Below, piece by piece: positions 50,946 through 60,082 of a stretch of DNA of 64,000 nucleotides. The DNA lies in contig JAJDED010000011.1 of assembly GCA_029259915.1 (NCBI GenBank), positions 124,001-188,000 on the forward strand. The letters run 5' to 3'. A program made the translations under genes and the position numbers. Under the pieces are notes generated by a model. The model was not told the DNA's origin and made no database searches. It saw only the letters and a list, made by a program, of their open reading frames with translations. How positions within the stretch are numbered: the stretch's first letter is position 1; the number at the start of each line of letters is the position of its first letter. The stretch comes from Planctomycetota bacterium. GTDB lineage: Bacteria > Planctomycetota > Planctomycetia > Pirellulales > Lacipirellulaceae.

Positions 50946-51908
50946 ATGCGGTACCTGCCTAGAATCCTGCTTGCGCTTGTCTTTTCATCATTGATTTTCT
51001 CATCCTGCTTTGCGCGGACGGTGCAATTTTCCGGCAGAACTTGGGACGTCAGACAGGCAGGTCTCCAGGGACCTGGGCCAAACCGTTGGTCGGATAGCAA
51101 CGGTCAAGTTTTTATGGATGCCCAAGGCAGGCTCCACCAGAAGATACGAAAGATCGGCCCGGCGTGGTACAGTTCGCAAATAACTCTGCAGCAATCGCTC
51201 GGTTACGGTACTTACGAGTTTCGTCTCGATTCGAACACGGAGTTGTTCGACCAAGAAACTGTCGTTGGCCTGTTCACTTATGCGAACGATTTCGAAGAAA
51301 TCGATATTGAGCTCTCGACATTTGGTGGAAATTTCAACACGAATGGACATTTTACGGTTCAGCCTTACTGGGTTGCGGGGAATCAGTCCAATTACGATCT
51401 CAACCTCACTAGCAATTTGTCGACGCACAAATTCACCTGGTCTCCAACAGGTATTGAGTTTATGAGCCTCCATGGCCATCAGTCCCAACCTTCCCAACCG
51501 AGCGATATCATTAGCCAATTCAGCTATACCGGTTCCGCAAACCCGCCTTCGCTTGGGAACGAGAGAGCGACGATCAATTTTTGGCTGAATCAGGGCAATG
51601 TTCCCACCAATGGCCTTGAACACGAGTTGATTGTCAGCAGTTTTACTTATACCCCTCTCCATGAGACGGCCGACTTTGATATCGATCTTGATGTGGATGC
51701 TGCCGATCTGGCAATATGGGAAGCGTCGTACGGTGTCGACAACGGTGGCGATACCGATATCGATAGCGACACGGACGGGACCGACTTTTTGGCCTGGCAA
51801 CAGCAGTTCACCGGCCCGGGGCCTTTGGCCGGGTCGCTGGCGATCCCCGAACCGTCTAGTCTTGTGCTGCTTTCGATAGGCATGTTTGCCCTGGGAATTC
51901 GAAAGTAG
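50946..51908 (+). CDS. Secreted GH16-like protein with dockerin-like segment and PEP-CTERM
   Basis: ATG 50946 starts the signal peptide (RYLPRILLALVFSSLIFSSC); ATG 50937 in frame is possible. EEIDIELSTFGG near residue 117 is the ExDxE signature of family 16 beta-glucanases, and SLGYGTYEFRLD and INFWLNQG also fit the fold. Then DFDIDLDVDAADLAIWE and DIDSDTDGTDFLAWQQQ (two dockerin-like loops) and IPEPSSLVLLSIGMFALG, with a short RK end. Probably hydrolyses or binds beta-glucans outside the cell. It is one of the four genes between ruvA and ruvB. Confidence 0.75.
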   Translation: MRYLPRILLALVFSSLIFSSCFARTVQFSGRTWDVRQAGLQGPGPNRWSDSNGQVFMDAQGRLHQKIRKIGPAWYSSQITLQQSLGYGTYEFRLDSNTELFDQETVVGLFTYANDFEEIDIELSTFGGNFNTNGHFTVQPYWVAGNQSNYDLNLTSNLSTHKFTWSPTGIEFMSLHGHQSQPSQPSDIISQFSYTGSANPPSLGNERATINFWLNQGNVPTNGLEHELIVSSFTYTPLHETADFDIDLDVDAADLAIWEASYGVDNGGDTDIDSDTDGTDFLAWQQQFTGPGPLAGSLAIPEPSSLVLLSIGMFALGIRK

Positions 51909-51981
51909 AATGTGCAGTTCGCCAACAAGTTCTTCGTCGCTCATTCTGTAGATCACCAAATTCGGTCGAAGAAGTTTTTGC

Positions 51982-53103
51982 ATGAATTGGCGCAGCACAT
52001 TGCAGTCGAAGACTCGCCAGCCGGCATTTTTGTGGCGGATGGTGGCGTGGATTATTGCTGCGGGGATTGTTGCGGGGTACGCGGCACAATATTTCTGTGC
52101 GCCGGAACCTCAGGGGAAATTTGCTGCCGAAACGAGCAAAGAGACAAGCCGCTGGGATAAGATCGAGCGATGGGCCGACCAGGGCGAGTGGTCGAAAGTG
52201 TGGTGGGCGATTCCGGCTTCTCAGCAATGGCGATTGCAGAATCGTGCGACCGTGGCGTTGGCGGCGCTTACTGGCTGTTGTTGGTTGGTGTTTCTCTTGC
52301 AAGCTCTTCAAGTGGGCGGAGTACGCGACGGGCGATTGTGGCTGGCAATCGTTGGGGTGTTGCTGGGAGTGCTGAGTATTTGGCCGACGCAGTTTTTCAA
52401 TCTTTGGCAGGAGACTGGCTGGGGGTTGCGCGAAAGCAGGAAGCTCATTCCTGGCTTGCGGTACAACGTGTTGGGAGTCGGCTTACGGGAAGAATTTGCC
52501 AAACTTCTGTGCCTGTTGCCATTGATTCCAGTGCTGCTTCGGTTACGCAGCGAATTGGCCGCATTGTTGGTTTCGGGGAGTGTGGGCATCGGCTTTGCGT
52601 TGGCGGAGAACGCCGGATATTTTGCCAGTAGCGGCGGCACCAGCGTCATGGGGCGCTACCTCACCGCAAATCCGCTGCACATGACGCTTACCGGACTGAT
52701 TGGGCTGGCCCTTTTTCGTGGCTTGCGACAGCCGCGCGATTGGGGGCCACACGCACTAGCGACGTTCGGGCTGATGGTGTTCGCCCACGGAATTTACGAC
52801 GCCTTGATCGATCTGCCGGCCTTGGCCGACTATGCCATGTTGGGGACAATCGTGTTTGCATTAGTAGTGTACCAGTTTTTTCGCGAACTGCGTTCGCTGC
52901 GCACCACTCGGCGAGAGATGGTGAGCCTGACGGCGAATTTTTTGTGCGGCGTTTCGCTCGTCACCGCCGCTACATTTGTGTATCTGAGCGCCACCGTAGG
53001 CTGTCCAATAGCGTTCGACGTGCTAGCCAGTGGCGTGATTGGGCTGGCCGTGATGGTCTATTTGTTCCTACGCGAAATGCCCGAGACGATGATTCGCGTG
53101 TAA
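51982..53103 (+). CDS. PrsW-family intramembrane metalloprotease-like protein
   Basis: 373 residues, with about eight hydrophobic helices. LREEFAKLLCLLPLI (~164) is the EExxK motif, GFALAENAGYF (~195) the second, and FAHGIYDALID (~262) supplies His and Asp: the PrsW (PF13367) arrangement, with an N-terminal ~100-residue extension. It should cut within or near the membrane, perhaps a regulatory anti-sigma factor. Target unknown. Confidence 0.8.
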   Translation: MNWRSTLQSKTRQPAFLWRMVAWIIAAGIVAGYAAQYFCAPEPQGKFAAETSKETSRWDKIERWADQGEWSKVWWAIPASQQWRLQNRATVALAALTGCCWLVFLLQALQVGGVRDGRLWLAIVGVLLGVLSIWPTQFFNLWQETGWGLRESRKLIPGLRYNVLGVGLREEFAKLLCLLPLIPVLLRLRSELAALLVSGSVGIGFALAENAGYFASSGGTSVMGRYLTANPLHMTLTGLIGLALFRGLRQPRDWGPHALATFGLMVFAHGIYDALIDLPALADYAMLGTIVFALVVYQFFRELRSLRTTRREMVSLTANFLCGVSLVTAATFVYLSATVGCPIAFDVLASGVIGLAVMVYLFLREMPETMIRV

Positions 53104-53122
53104 CCGAAGCCAGAGAAAAAAA

Positions 53123-53884
53123 TCATCCCGCCGGCGGCAGTTCGTCAAGAAATTTGATCAACGCATCGTAACAGTCCTCAGGCAACGGGCCGCTGTGGTT
53201 GCCGTTGGGGACTTCGATAAACTGTTTCTGCTTGCTGGGCGAGGCATCGAATAATTCACGGCCCATCTTGAAGGGGACCACTTCGTCGGCCGTACCATGG
53301 GTTTGTAGCAGTGGGCCGTGGTACTGCCGGATTTTTTCGACCGACGTAAACCGATTGCGCATGATCCAGCGCACCGGCAGCCAGGGAAACAGGTGGGATG
53401 CCGCGTCGGTGAGCCGAGAAAAAGTACGATCCAACACCAATCCGCGTACCGGAAACTCGGAAGCCAGCGCCACCGTCACCGCCCCGCCAAGCGATCGGCC
53501 TAAGAGTACGATTTCTTCCGGTCGAACATTCGCGCACTTGGCCAAACACAGTTGTGCGGCGCGCGCGTCGGACAGCACGTTCTCTTCGTGGGGAATTCCC
53601 TCGCTACGGCCATACCCTCGGTAGTCCCAGGCAAACACCGTAACGCCGATACGTTGATTCAAAATCCGCAATCGATCGGCCAACTGCGCAACATGTTCGC
53701 CGTTGCCATGGCAATAGAGCACGATGGCCTTTGGCTGCGGATGGGCGATAAACCAGCCGTGGAGCCGCACCCCATCTTCTCCCGTGAAATAGACATCCTC
53801 GAAGGGCAGATTGGGAGGATTCCAATCGGCAGAGTTTACCGGGGGGGCGGGAAACACGAGCCAGCGTTCGAAAAGGTTATACAT
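53123..53884 (-). CDS. Alpha/beta hydrolase
   Basis: 253 residues. VLYCHGNGEHVAQLADRL (oxyanion), WDYRGYGRSEG, LLGRSLGGAVTVAL (nucleophile Ser in GRSLGG), GTADEVVPF (Asp) and PNGNHSGPLP (His) make a complete triad. It resembles the membrane-proximal ABHD12/BEM46-type hydrolases; the first residues (YNLFERWLVFPAPP) fit that type. Substrate is unknown. It converges on the PrsW gene. Confidence 0.85.
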   Translation of the reverse strand: MYNLFERWLVFPAPPVNSADWNPPNLPFEDVYFTGEDGVRLHGWFIAHPQPKAIVLYCHGNGEHVAQLADRLRILNQRIGVTVFAWDYRGYGRSEGIPHEENVLSDARAAQLCLAKCANVRPEEIVLLGRSLGGAVTVALASEFPVRGLVLDRTFSRLTDAASHLFPWLPVRWIMRNRFTSVEKIRQYHGPLLQTHGTADEVVPFKMGRELFDASPSKQKQFIEVPNGNHSGPLPEDCYDALIKFLDELPPAG

Positions 53885-54076
53885 AGCAGCCGGGGGTTGT
53901 GTGCCAAAGGATGCCTTCTATTCTAGTCTGCCGTGTGAAAACCCGTCGACGTCAGGTGCGAATGCTTGACGTGGCATATCCGTGCAGCTTAGACTCAAAA
54001 GGTAATACTGGGGTGGATTGCGGGCAATTCTAGGCCCGCTGTGCCCTCCGTTCTTTAGGTTAGAGGTGCGATCGCA

Positions 54077-54646
54077 ATGCGAGTGCTTATAGCAGGGATC
54101 ATTGGTGCCGCAGTTTCCTCAGGAGCTTGGCTGGCTCTCGAACATGTCACACTCAAGAACTTTGGCTGGTTAGCTATTGTCGTGGGGCTTGTTACGGGGA
54201 TTGCCATCCATGCCGCGGCAGGCGTCCATGCGAGGCAGAGTTTTCTGCGGGGAGCTCTGGCGATTATTTTGGCGTTGGCGGCGTGCGTCGGCGGCCGGCA
54301 AGTTTACGCCAAATATATGCAAAAGGTAAATGTCGCGAATCAGCCTGCGAGAATTGCCCTGGCTCAAGTAGAGGGCGGAGAAGAATCCGACGATTCGACT
54401 GAAGGAACCGGCGAAGCAGTTGCCGATACCACAGAGCCTGAAGCATTGGCCGAATTTGGTGCAGGACGAATTGGCGTGAAGAAGCCGTCGCTCAAAATGG
54501 CCATGAGCGAGTGGGATTTTCTGTGGCTTGGTCTCGCGGCGTTGGCGGCCTACGTCACAGGCAAAGGACGCGATCTGCCGGCAGTTGCTAATGTCGAAGC
54601 CTCTGCAGAAGAGCCCACTTCTGAAGACGCAAACCAACAGGCCTGA
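54077..54646 (+). CDS. Membrane protein of unknown function (189 aa)
   Basis: AGAGGT 11 bp before ATG 54077. About three hydrophobic helices (VLIAGIIGAAVSSGAWLAL, FGWLAIVVGLVTGIAIH, ALAIILALAACVGG), then an acidic linker rich in Glu/Thr/Ala, a hydrophobic stretch (WDFLWLGLAALAAYV) and an acidic end. It may have been paired with another envelope gene. I know no family name; similar small proteins occur in this phylum. It precedes the convergent ruvA. Confidence 0.7.
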   Translation: MRVLIAGIIGAAVSSGAWLALEHVTLKNFGWLAIVVGLVTGIAIHAAAGVHARQSFLRGALAIILALAACVGGRQVYAKYMQKVNVANQPARIALAQVEGGEESDDSTEGTGEAVADTTEPEALAEFGAGRIGVKKPSLKMAMSEWDFLWLGLAALAAYVTGKGRDLPAVANVEASAEEPTSEDANQQA

Positions 54647-54665
54647 CGCTGACGGTTGTTTCTTG

Positions 54666-55289
54666 TCAGTTCTGTCGTTGCTGATAAACCGTTTGCAGCA
54701 ACGATTCGACATCTTTGAACTTCTGCTTGCGCGTGAGTGCATCGTCGAGCAACCGCCGGGCGTCGACGTCGCTATGCCCCAGCGCTCGGAGCACTTCAAA
54801 CGCTTCGCTCACGATATCGCGTTCCACATCCGCTCCGGTCGGCGCCTCGCGGGCAACCAAGAGTGCAAACTTCGGCACCTTGCGGCGTAGCTTGGCAATA
54901 ATCCGCTCCGAAGTAGCAGGGCCAATGCCGGGGAGCGCGCTGAGCGCTTTGGCGTCTTGATCTTCGATCGCCTGTGCTACTTCCTGCACCGGGCGAACCA
55001 TGGCCCGTAAGGCTTTTTTCACCCCCACGCCATCCACCTGGCAGAAAAGTTCAAAAAACTCGCGTTCGATCGCGCTCAAAAAACCAATCAGCCGAGGCGT
55101 CAACCGTCCCTGCATCGGGTTGCCTTCTAGATATTCGATCGTGTGCAGGCTGATTTCCTTATCGATTTGTCCCTGAATATGACGACGCGTGAACTCGGGG
55201 ATCAACACTTCGTATTCGAACGCCCCCACGGCAAGCGTGAGTACATCGCCAGAGACAGCGGTCGGTGTGCCGGTGATTTTGGTGATCAT
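54666..55289 (-). CDS. ruvA: Holliday junction branch migration protein RuvA
   Basis: 207 residues. An OB domain ([16 protein letters not shown]), two HhH motifs ([29 protein letters not shown]) and a C-terminal domain that binds RuvB ([16 protein letters not shown]). It recognises Holliday junctions. It is read leftward after ruvC, 125 bp away; ruvB is 3.9 kb further on. Confidence 0.95.
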   Translation of the reverse strand: MITKITGTPTAVSGDVLTLAVGAFEYEVLIPEFTRRHIQGQIDKEISLHTIEYLEGNPMQGRLTPRLIGFLSAIEREFFELFCQVDGVGVKKALRAMVRPVQEVAQAIEDQDAKALSALPGIGPATSERIIAKLRRKVPKFALLVAREAPTGADVERDIVSEAFEVLRALGHSDVDARRLLDDALTRKQKFKDVESLLQTVYQQRQN

Positions 55290-55350
55290 GGAGAAAGGGC
55301 AGAGGTCAGAGGTCAGTGGTCAGTGACATCGCACAATTAGTTGCTTAGAA
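55290..55350. repeat. Degenerate GAGGTCAGAGGTCAGTGGTC array
   Basis: 55299-55328 repeats 'gaggtcag' and 'tggtcagtg' units. A member of the ~7-8 bp family seen also at 24950 and 19438, just upstream of ruvA. Confidence 0.6.
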
Positions 55351-55411
55351 CCTATCCAAGTACTCATTGCCAGCACTGCTACTGCAGCAGTTCGGAGGGT
55401 TCTTGGATAGG
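55351..55411. repeat. CCTATCCAAG...CTTGGATAGG hairpin between ruvC and ruvA
   Basis: 10-bp perfect outer arms (55351-55360 and 55402-55411) around a 41-nt loop that contains ACTGCTACTGCAGCAGT, itself a palindrome-rich stretch. Fills the ruvC-ruvA gap. Confidence 0.7.
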
Positions 55412-55414
55412 CAC

Positions 55415-55903
55415 TTAATTGGGAACACCATGACAGCTTACACAAAAATGACAAAACGCAATGGCCAATGCATCGGCGACATCGGCTGGTTCGGGAGTTG
55501 TGGAAAGGCCCAATTCGCGTTGGATTGCTTGTTGCATTTGTGATTTTGGTGCGCGGCCATTGCCGGTCAAAGTTTTTTTGACTTGCGTGGCGGCATAGTC
55601 GCAGATTTCCACATCGGCTTGCGTCGCCGCAAGACAGATAACTCCCCGTGCGTGGCCCATGAGAATCGCGGTCGTCGGTCGATCGTAGTGCGAGTAGAGT
55701 TTTTCCAAAGCCATCACGTCGGGCCGTAGCGATTCAATCACATCGGCAACTCCGGCGTAGATTTCCTGAATTTTCTCATGGAGCGACCCGCGCGATTTCC
55801 CGCGCACCACCCCCGCCTCCACGAGCTTCGGCTGACGCCCATCGACGTCCAGCATCCCGTAGCCGGTGATGTTCAATCCAGGATCAATGCCAAGAATACG
55901 CAT
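55415..55903 (-). CDS. ruvC: Holliday junction resolvase RuvC
   Basis: 162 residues from ATG 55903 (RILGIDPGLNITGYG). The RNase-H-like fold has Asp in GIDPG, ALEKLYSHYD (Glu) and later VADALAIAFCH (Asp/His) as metal ligands. It cuts junctions. It is followed leftward by ruvA, but ruvB is separate. Confidence 0.95.
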   Translation of the reverse strand: MRILGIDPGLNITGYGMLDVDGRQPKLVEAGVVRGKSRGSLHEKIQEIYAGVADVIESLRPDVMALEKLYSHYDRPTTAILMGHARGVICLAATQADVEICDYAATQVKKTLTGNGRAPKSQMQQAIQRELGLSTTPEPADVADALAIAFCHFCVSCHGVPN

Positions 55904-55938
55904 CCTTGATTCTTCTGAAATATCCAATTATTCAACTA

Positions 55939-56223
55939 TCAAAGTTGTTTGAGCAGTCGTTCGTAATCGGCGTGTATGCCGATCTAAAACCAGACAATGG
56001 TGTTCCTATCGATAACACCTACTGCTCGGTACTTGATATTGACGCGAACAGAATAAATGGGCAATTGCGAATGGACTTTCTTAAACCGTAGGCCAGGATG
56101 CTCCTGGTTCTCGCGAAAAAGACGATAGGCAGTTGCAGCCTGCTGTTGAACCTCGTTCGGTATGTTCGCAAGAGCCTCTCGGAATTTTTTCGTCGTTTTT
56201 GAGATCGTGATTCTAGGGTTCAT
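55939..56223 (-). pseudogene. RelE/ParE-like toxin truncated by an in-frame stop
   Basis: ATG 56223 gives RelE-family features (LANIPNEVQQQAATAYRLFRE; LRFKKVHSQLPIYSVRVN; KYRAVGV) but stops at TAG 55984-55986 after VWF. The frame continues past the stop as IGIHADYERLLKQL to a TGA at 55939, the normal C-terminus of this family, in which Trp (TGG) is expected where the TAG is. So the last ~15 residues are lost by one nonsense change. It overlaps the antitoxin by 4 bp. Likely a dead or weak toxin. Confidence 0.75.
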
Positions 56224-56438
56224 AGCCGATCAGGATCGAGCGGTTTCGTTTTACCGGCGCGATGCTCCGCAAGTGCTTCTTCGGCTAGTTTTTCCAATAA
56301 GTCGCCTGAATTTTGGAAAAGTGCGTCCCAATGTCGCTCCGATTCCAACTCGGTCAGAAGCCAATTGGCCAAAGCATTCTGCTGGTCAGCAGAGAGCTCA
56401 GTGGCTTTCTCGAAGGCTTTTTGAAGTAAGTCGGTCAT
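56220..56438 (-). CDS. Antitoxin of the RelE/ParE-like pair (72 aa)
   Basis: ATG 56438; the stop overlaps the toxin ATG (4 bp). Residues begin TDLLQKAFEKATELSADQQNA and include WLLTELESERHWDALFQNS, the pattern of short antitoxins that precede RelE-type toxins. The helical N-terminal part likely dimerises and binds DNA, and the charged C-terminal part (LAEEALAEHRAGKTKPL) blocks the toxin. Intact, while its toxin partner is truncated. Confidence 0.8.
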   Translation of the reverse strand: MTDLLQKAFEKATELSADQQNALANWLLTELESERHWDALFQNSGDLLEKLAEEALAEHRAGKTKPLDPDRL

Positions 56439-56590
56439 CGCGTCTCTTTTAGCTCGTTCACGTGAACTCTAATGTCACTCGACCTGTATTATACCCAATA
56501 CAAAAGTCACAGGGTAGTTTTGCAGCGTTAAAGTGAATTTGAGGCTTGGGATGCACTGAAAATCATTTTCTACTTCCGAAAAGCAGCCAA

Positions 56591-58348
56591 TCAACTTCGG
56601 GTCCATTCGGTGCCGCCGGGGCGATCTTCCAACGTGACGTCGATTGTCGCCAAACGATCGCGAATCGTGTCGGACGTTGCGAAATCTTTGTTCGCCCGCG
56701 CGGTTTGCCGAAGCGCGATCAGCAGTTGCATCAGCCCTTCGAGCGATCCGGCGTCTCCGCCGGTCCATTCGGTGCCGCCGCCGCGATCTTCCAACGCAAT
56801 GCCAAGTGGTCCGATGCCGTCTCGGATGGCATCGGCTGTGGTAAAGTTTTTGTTCGCCCGAGCTTCGGCCCGCAAGTCGATCAGCAGTTGCATCACCGGG
56901 TCCAACAATTCGTCCCCGCCGCCGCTGTCCTGCGGTGGATGCGAAAAGATTCCCAGGATTGCGGAAAGTTCTTTGAGCGTGGTCAGCATTTTTTCGAGTG
57001 AAACGATGGCTGCCGAATCGTTCTTTCCGCCATCTTCCAGGTTCGCCTGATCGCAAAACTTGTTGATGATCTTGGCCAATTCGAACAGTTCGCCGATGGC
57101 GCCGCCCGTGTTAAAATCGTCGTCCATCGCGGTGAGAAATTTTTCACGGCAGGTGGCTGCGGCCTTTAGCACATCATCGTTGCCTGGTTCGATCGCACCG
57201 GCTTCCCGGGTGCTTGGCGATTCTATCGCGTAAAAATCTTTCCCGGTGATGCGGTGGTAGCGTTTGAACAGTCGGTAAAAGCCGTCGAGTCCGCTGCCCG
57301 CCTCTTCGATAGCCGGTTCGTTGAAGAGAACCGTACTCCGGTAATGGGTTCGCAGCAGGAAAAAGCGAATCCGCTCGCCGCCTTGGCGTGCGATCAAGTC
57401 GGCAAGTCCTCCGGCACCTTTCGAGCGACTCATCTTACCGCTGGCCTGCTCGTCTGCCGAGGATTTGCGATCGCGTTCGCCGCGTCCACCGACTTTCCCA
57501 GCGGCGCTCGACGCCCGCAGCAGGCCGTTGTGCGCCCAATACGTGACCATCGGCTTGCTGTGGCAGCATTCGCTTTGGGCGATTTCGTTTTCGTGATGGG
57601 GGAACACCAAATCGAGCCCGCCGCCGTGGATGTCGAATGTTTCGCCCAACAATTTTTTGCTCATCGCGGAGCATTCGATATGCCAACCCGGCCGACCGTT
57701 GCCCCAGGGGCTTTCCCAGGCCGGTTCGCCCGGCTTGGCCGATTTCCAAAGAGCAAAGTCGGCCAGCCCGCGCTTACGCTCGGCCGTACCTCCGCCTTCG
57801 CCCTGCATAGAATCGACGCTACGGTTGCTCAGCTTGCCATAGTTCGTGTCTTTGGCGACGTCAAAATAAACGTCTCCAGCCGACTCGTACGCAAATCCTT
57901 CGTCGACCAGTGCCTTTACGAAACCAATAATCTCGTCCATGCAATCGGTGGCACGGGGGAAATGGTCGATCTGATCGACGCCCAGCGCGGAGAGATTGTC
58001 GTTGTAATCCTTGATATTTTCCTCAGCCACTTCGAGCATCGAGATGCCCCGCTCGTTGGCTTTGTTGATCAGCTTATCGTCGACGTCGGTGATATTGACG
58101 ACCCAGGTGACATCGTAGCCACAGTAAGTGAGATAGCGTTTGATGCAATCGAAGATCACCGGCCCGACCATGTGGCCAATGTGTGCTTTGTCGTACACCG
58201 TGGGGCCGCAAAGGTAGATCCCCACCTTGCCGGCTTGCACGGTGCGGAATGGTTCCTTTTTCTTACTTAATGTGTTGTAGGCGTGCAGTGTCGGATGGGG
58301 GTCGGAGAGCGTGGCCATTTCAAGTTTTGCTTGGGTGGTAGTAGTCAT
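56591..58348 (-). CDS. cysS: Cysteinyl-tRNA synthetase with duplicated C-terminal module
   Basis: 585 residues from ATG 58348. Class [17 protein letters not shown] (HIGH), KMSRSKGAG (KMSKS) and [10 protein letters not shown] with [18 protein letters not shown] (zinc-binding and active site). At the end, a ~50-residue unit [20 protein letters not shown]...[11 protein letters not shown] is followed by a second [20 protein letters not shown]...[11 protein letters not shown], i.e. the C-terminal helical tRNA-binding tail is present twice. It also carries a Gly/Ser-rich insertion before the KMSKS loop. Starts just after ispF. Confidence 0.94.
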   Translation of the reverse strand: MTTTTQAKLEMATLSDPHPTLHAYNTLSKKKEPFRTVQAGKVGIYLCGPTVYDKAHIGHMVGPVIFDCIKRYLTYCGYDVTWVVNITDVDDKLINKANERGISMLEVAEENIKDYNDNLSALGVDQIDHFPRATDCMDEIIGFVKALVDEGFAYESAGDVYFDVAKDTNYGKLSNRSVDSMQGEGGGTAERKRGLADFALWKSAKPGEPAWESPWGNGRPGWHIECSAMSKKLLGETFDIHGGGLDLVFPHHENEIAQSECCHSKPMVTYWAHNGLLRASSAAGKVGGRGERDRKSSADEQASGKMSRSKGAGGLADLIARQGGERIRFFLLRTHYRSTVLFNEPAIEEAGSGLDGFYRLFKRYHRITGKDFYAIESPSTREAGAIEPGNDDVLKAAATCREKFLTAMDDDFNTGGAIGELFELAKIINKFCDQANLEDGGKNDSAAIVSLEKMLTTLKELSAILGIFSHPPQDSGGGDELLDPVMQLLIDLRAEARANKNFTTADAIRDGIGPLGIALEDRGGGTEWTGGDAGSLEGLMQLLIALRQTARANKDFATSDTIRDRLATIDVTLEDRPGGTEWTRS

Positions 58349-58357
58349 GGATAGCAC

Positions 58358-58849
58358 TTAATCGGTTTTCTCTAGTAGCACGATCGCTCGCGCTTGAATC
58401 AGTTGTTGTAAGCCGACGGGACCGATGCCCTCGCCGGTTTTGGCTTTGACATTCACGCAATCGATTTCGAGCGAAAGCAACTCGGCCAATCGGTTTCGGA
58501 TCGGCAGTTTGTGGGGGGCAAGTCGAGGTTGTTGGGCGGAGACCACACAATCGAGATTCACGACTGCAAACCCCGCGGATTCAACCTGCTCGGAAGCCAG
58601 TCGCAGCATCTCGGCGGAGTCGCGGCCTTGGTTGGCTGGGTCGGTGTCGGGGAACAGCTCGCCAATGTCGGGCAAACTTGCCGCTCCCAGCAGGGCGTCG
58701 GTTACTGCGTGCAACAGCACATCGGCGTCGCTGTGTCCGACGGCATGCCGGTCGTGGGGGATGGTAACACCGCCCAGCCGCAACGGTCCGCCCGATTCGA
58801 GACGGTGGCTGTCTTCGCCAATGCCAATTCTCAGCTTGGTGGTACTCAA
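58358..58849 (-). CDS. ispF: 2-C-methyl-D-erythritol 2,4-cyclodiphosphate synthase
   Basis: 163 residues, the family's normal size. TTG 58849 is used: GAGGAG is just upstream, though the spacing is very short. RIGIGEDSHRLESGG, GHSDADVLLHAVTDALLGAA, DIGELFPDTDP and VNVKAKTGEGIGPVG are the conserved metal and CDP-binding motifs. Acts in the MEP isoprenoid pathway. Upstream of cysS by 9 bp, so likely cotranscribed. Confidence 0.93.
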   Translation of the reverse strand: MSTTKLRIGIGEDSHRLESGGPLRLGGVTIPHDRHAVGHSDADVLLHAVTDALLGAASLPDIGELFPDTDPANQGRDSAEMLRLASEQVESAGFAVVNLDCVVSAQQPRLAPHKLPIRNRLAELLSLEIDCVNVKAKTGEGIGPVGLQQLIQARAIVLLEKTD

Positions 58850-58931
58850 ATCTCCTCGCTTAGTTATAGAGTTATCCTGTTGAGCAAGAGCAATGCTGTA
58901 ATATGGCCTATGGCTACAAGCAAGAGTAATA

Positions 58932-59020
58932 GCCACAAAAAAACACGAAGAGTCACGAAAAGGATGAAAACATAAAATAAATCCTAAATCATTTTTGCGA
59001 CTTTTTGTGTTTTTCGTGGC
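58932..59020. repeat. Hairpin repeat GCCACAAAAAAACACGAAG / CTTTTTGTGTTTTTCGTGGC
   Basis: Left arm 58932-58961, right arm 58992-59020; near-complementary over ~28 nt with short loop. Related in sub-unit (CGTGGC, GTGT) to the hairpins at 23909 and 33005. Lies between ispF and the membrane protein gene, with no T-run of terminator type. Confidence 0.7.
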
Positions 59021-59105
59021 GATAGAAAATCTTTCTTGTCGCACAAGGAATCTGACTGCAAACAGGCCAGAGGCTTACGCGGATTATACTACTGCCCGCC
59101 CAGCT

Positions 59106-59981
59106 TCACAACGCGGGTCCGGCCTGTGGCCTGGCGGCCATGTCGATCCAAACGTGCGTGGATTCCGAGGCTGGCGTTGGCAGCCGGACTTCAAGACGGG
59201 CGCCGTGGGCTAACGCTTGGACGACTTTTACCTTGGCGTCGAATCCGGGCAGTGGCTCGGCCTCGATCTCCGGTAAATGGGCAACCGGCGGACAAAACCC
59301 AACGTGCAAGACCGCTCTTCGTTCACCCGGTTGAAAATCCGCACGCAGCGACCCATAAATCACTTCGCCAACATCCTCGTCTCGCACACGAAACAACTGT
59401 TGGACGATCTCCTCAGCCTGGCTCAGTTTGTCGGCAACGGGATCGGTAAAACGGATGGTCGCGATTTCTTCGGTTCCTTCGTCGGGTTCCTCGGCCAGTT
59501 TGAGAAGAGTTCCGCCCGAGTCGAAAAACGATTGCCGCCAAAATGTGTCCGCCACTAGCAACGGAAGCCAGATCAACCATTCGCTGGTGCGGCTCCCAGG
59601 ATAGCAACACCCGATCGCTAGTAACGGGAGAGCCAACGAGGAGCCGAAGCCCACCAAGCGGCCCCCCCAAACATTTACGCGAGAATCTTCGAGAGGATGG
59701 TTTTGGCGAAGCGGAAATACTCTTCGCCAGGCAATCCGCGTACACGATGCTGCTGCGGTTGCCACCAGCGCCGTGAGCAACACCATGCCGAGCGGTAGAT
59801 TCTGGCTCAAAGCGCCCGCAAGTCGGCGTCCGACAATCAGCGCTCCCACCCCGTTAAGCAGCCCGACGACAGTCAGGGCTGTGACGAACGTGGTGTTTTG
59901 CGGTAAACGCCGTGGAGCGGGCGCGAGTTCATTGCGCACAGATTGCGATACATTCGCAGCAAGTGAATAGCTAGCGGACAT
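59106..59981 (-). CDS. Membrane protein of unknown function (291 aa)
   Basis: ATG 59981. Hydrophobic helices near 35-55 (ALTVVGLLNGVGALIV), 63-83 (GMVLLTALVATAAAS) and 110-145 (SSLALPLLAIGCCYPG, WLIWLPLLVADTFW), followed by a soluble C-terminal half with TEEIATIRFTDPVADKLSQ and FQPGERRAVLHVGFCPPVAHLPEIEAE. The soluble half resembles a small beta-rich domain. A family name is not clear. Alone between ispF and metK. Confidence 0.7.
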   Translation of the reverse strand: MSASYSLAANVSQSVRNELAPAPRRLPQNTTFVTALTVVGLLNGVGALIVGRRLAGALSQNLPLGMVLLTALVATAAASCTRIAWRRVFPLRQNHPLEDSRVNVWGGRLVGFGSSLALPLLAIGCCYPGSRTSEWLIWLPLLVADTFWRQSFFDSGGTLLKLAEEPDEGTEEIATIRFTDPVADKLSQAEEIVQQLFRVRDEDVGEVIYGSLRADFQPGERRAVLHVGFCPPVAHLPEIEAEPLPGFDAKVKVVQALAHGARLEVRLPTPASESTHVWIDMAARPQAGPAL

Positions 59982-60082
59982 CAATTCATCGCAAAATGGT
60001 GCAGGTGCCAGAAGGAATAACAGCCCCCAAGCATACCGTTCCCGGGCAATTTCGCCCTACACCAATTGATTCGCGACGCTAG

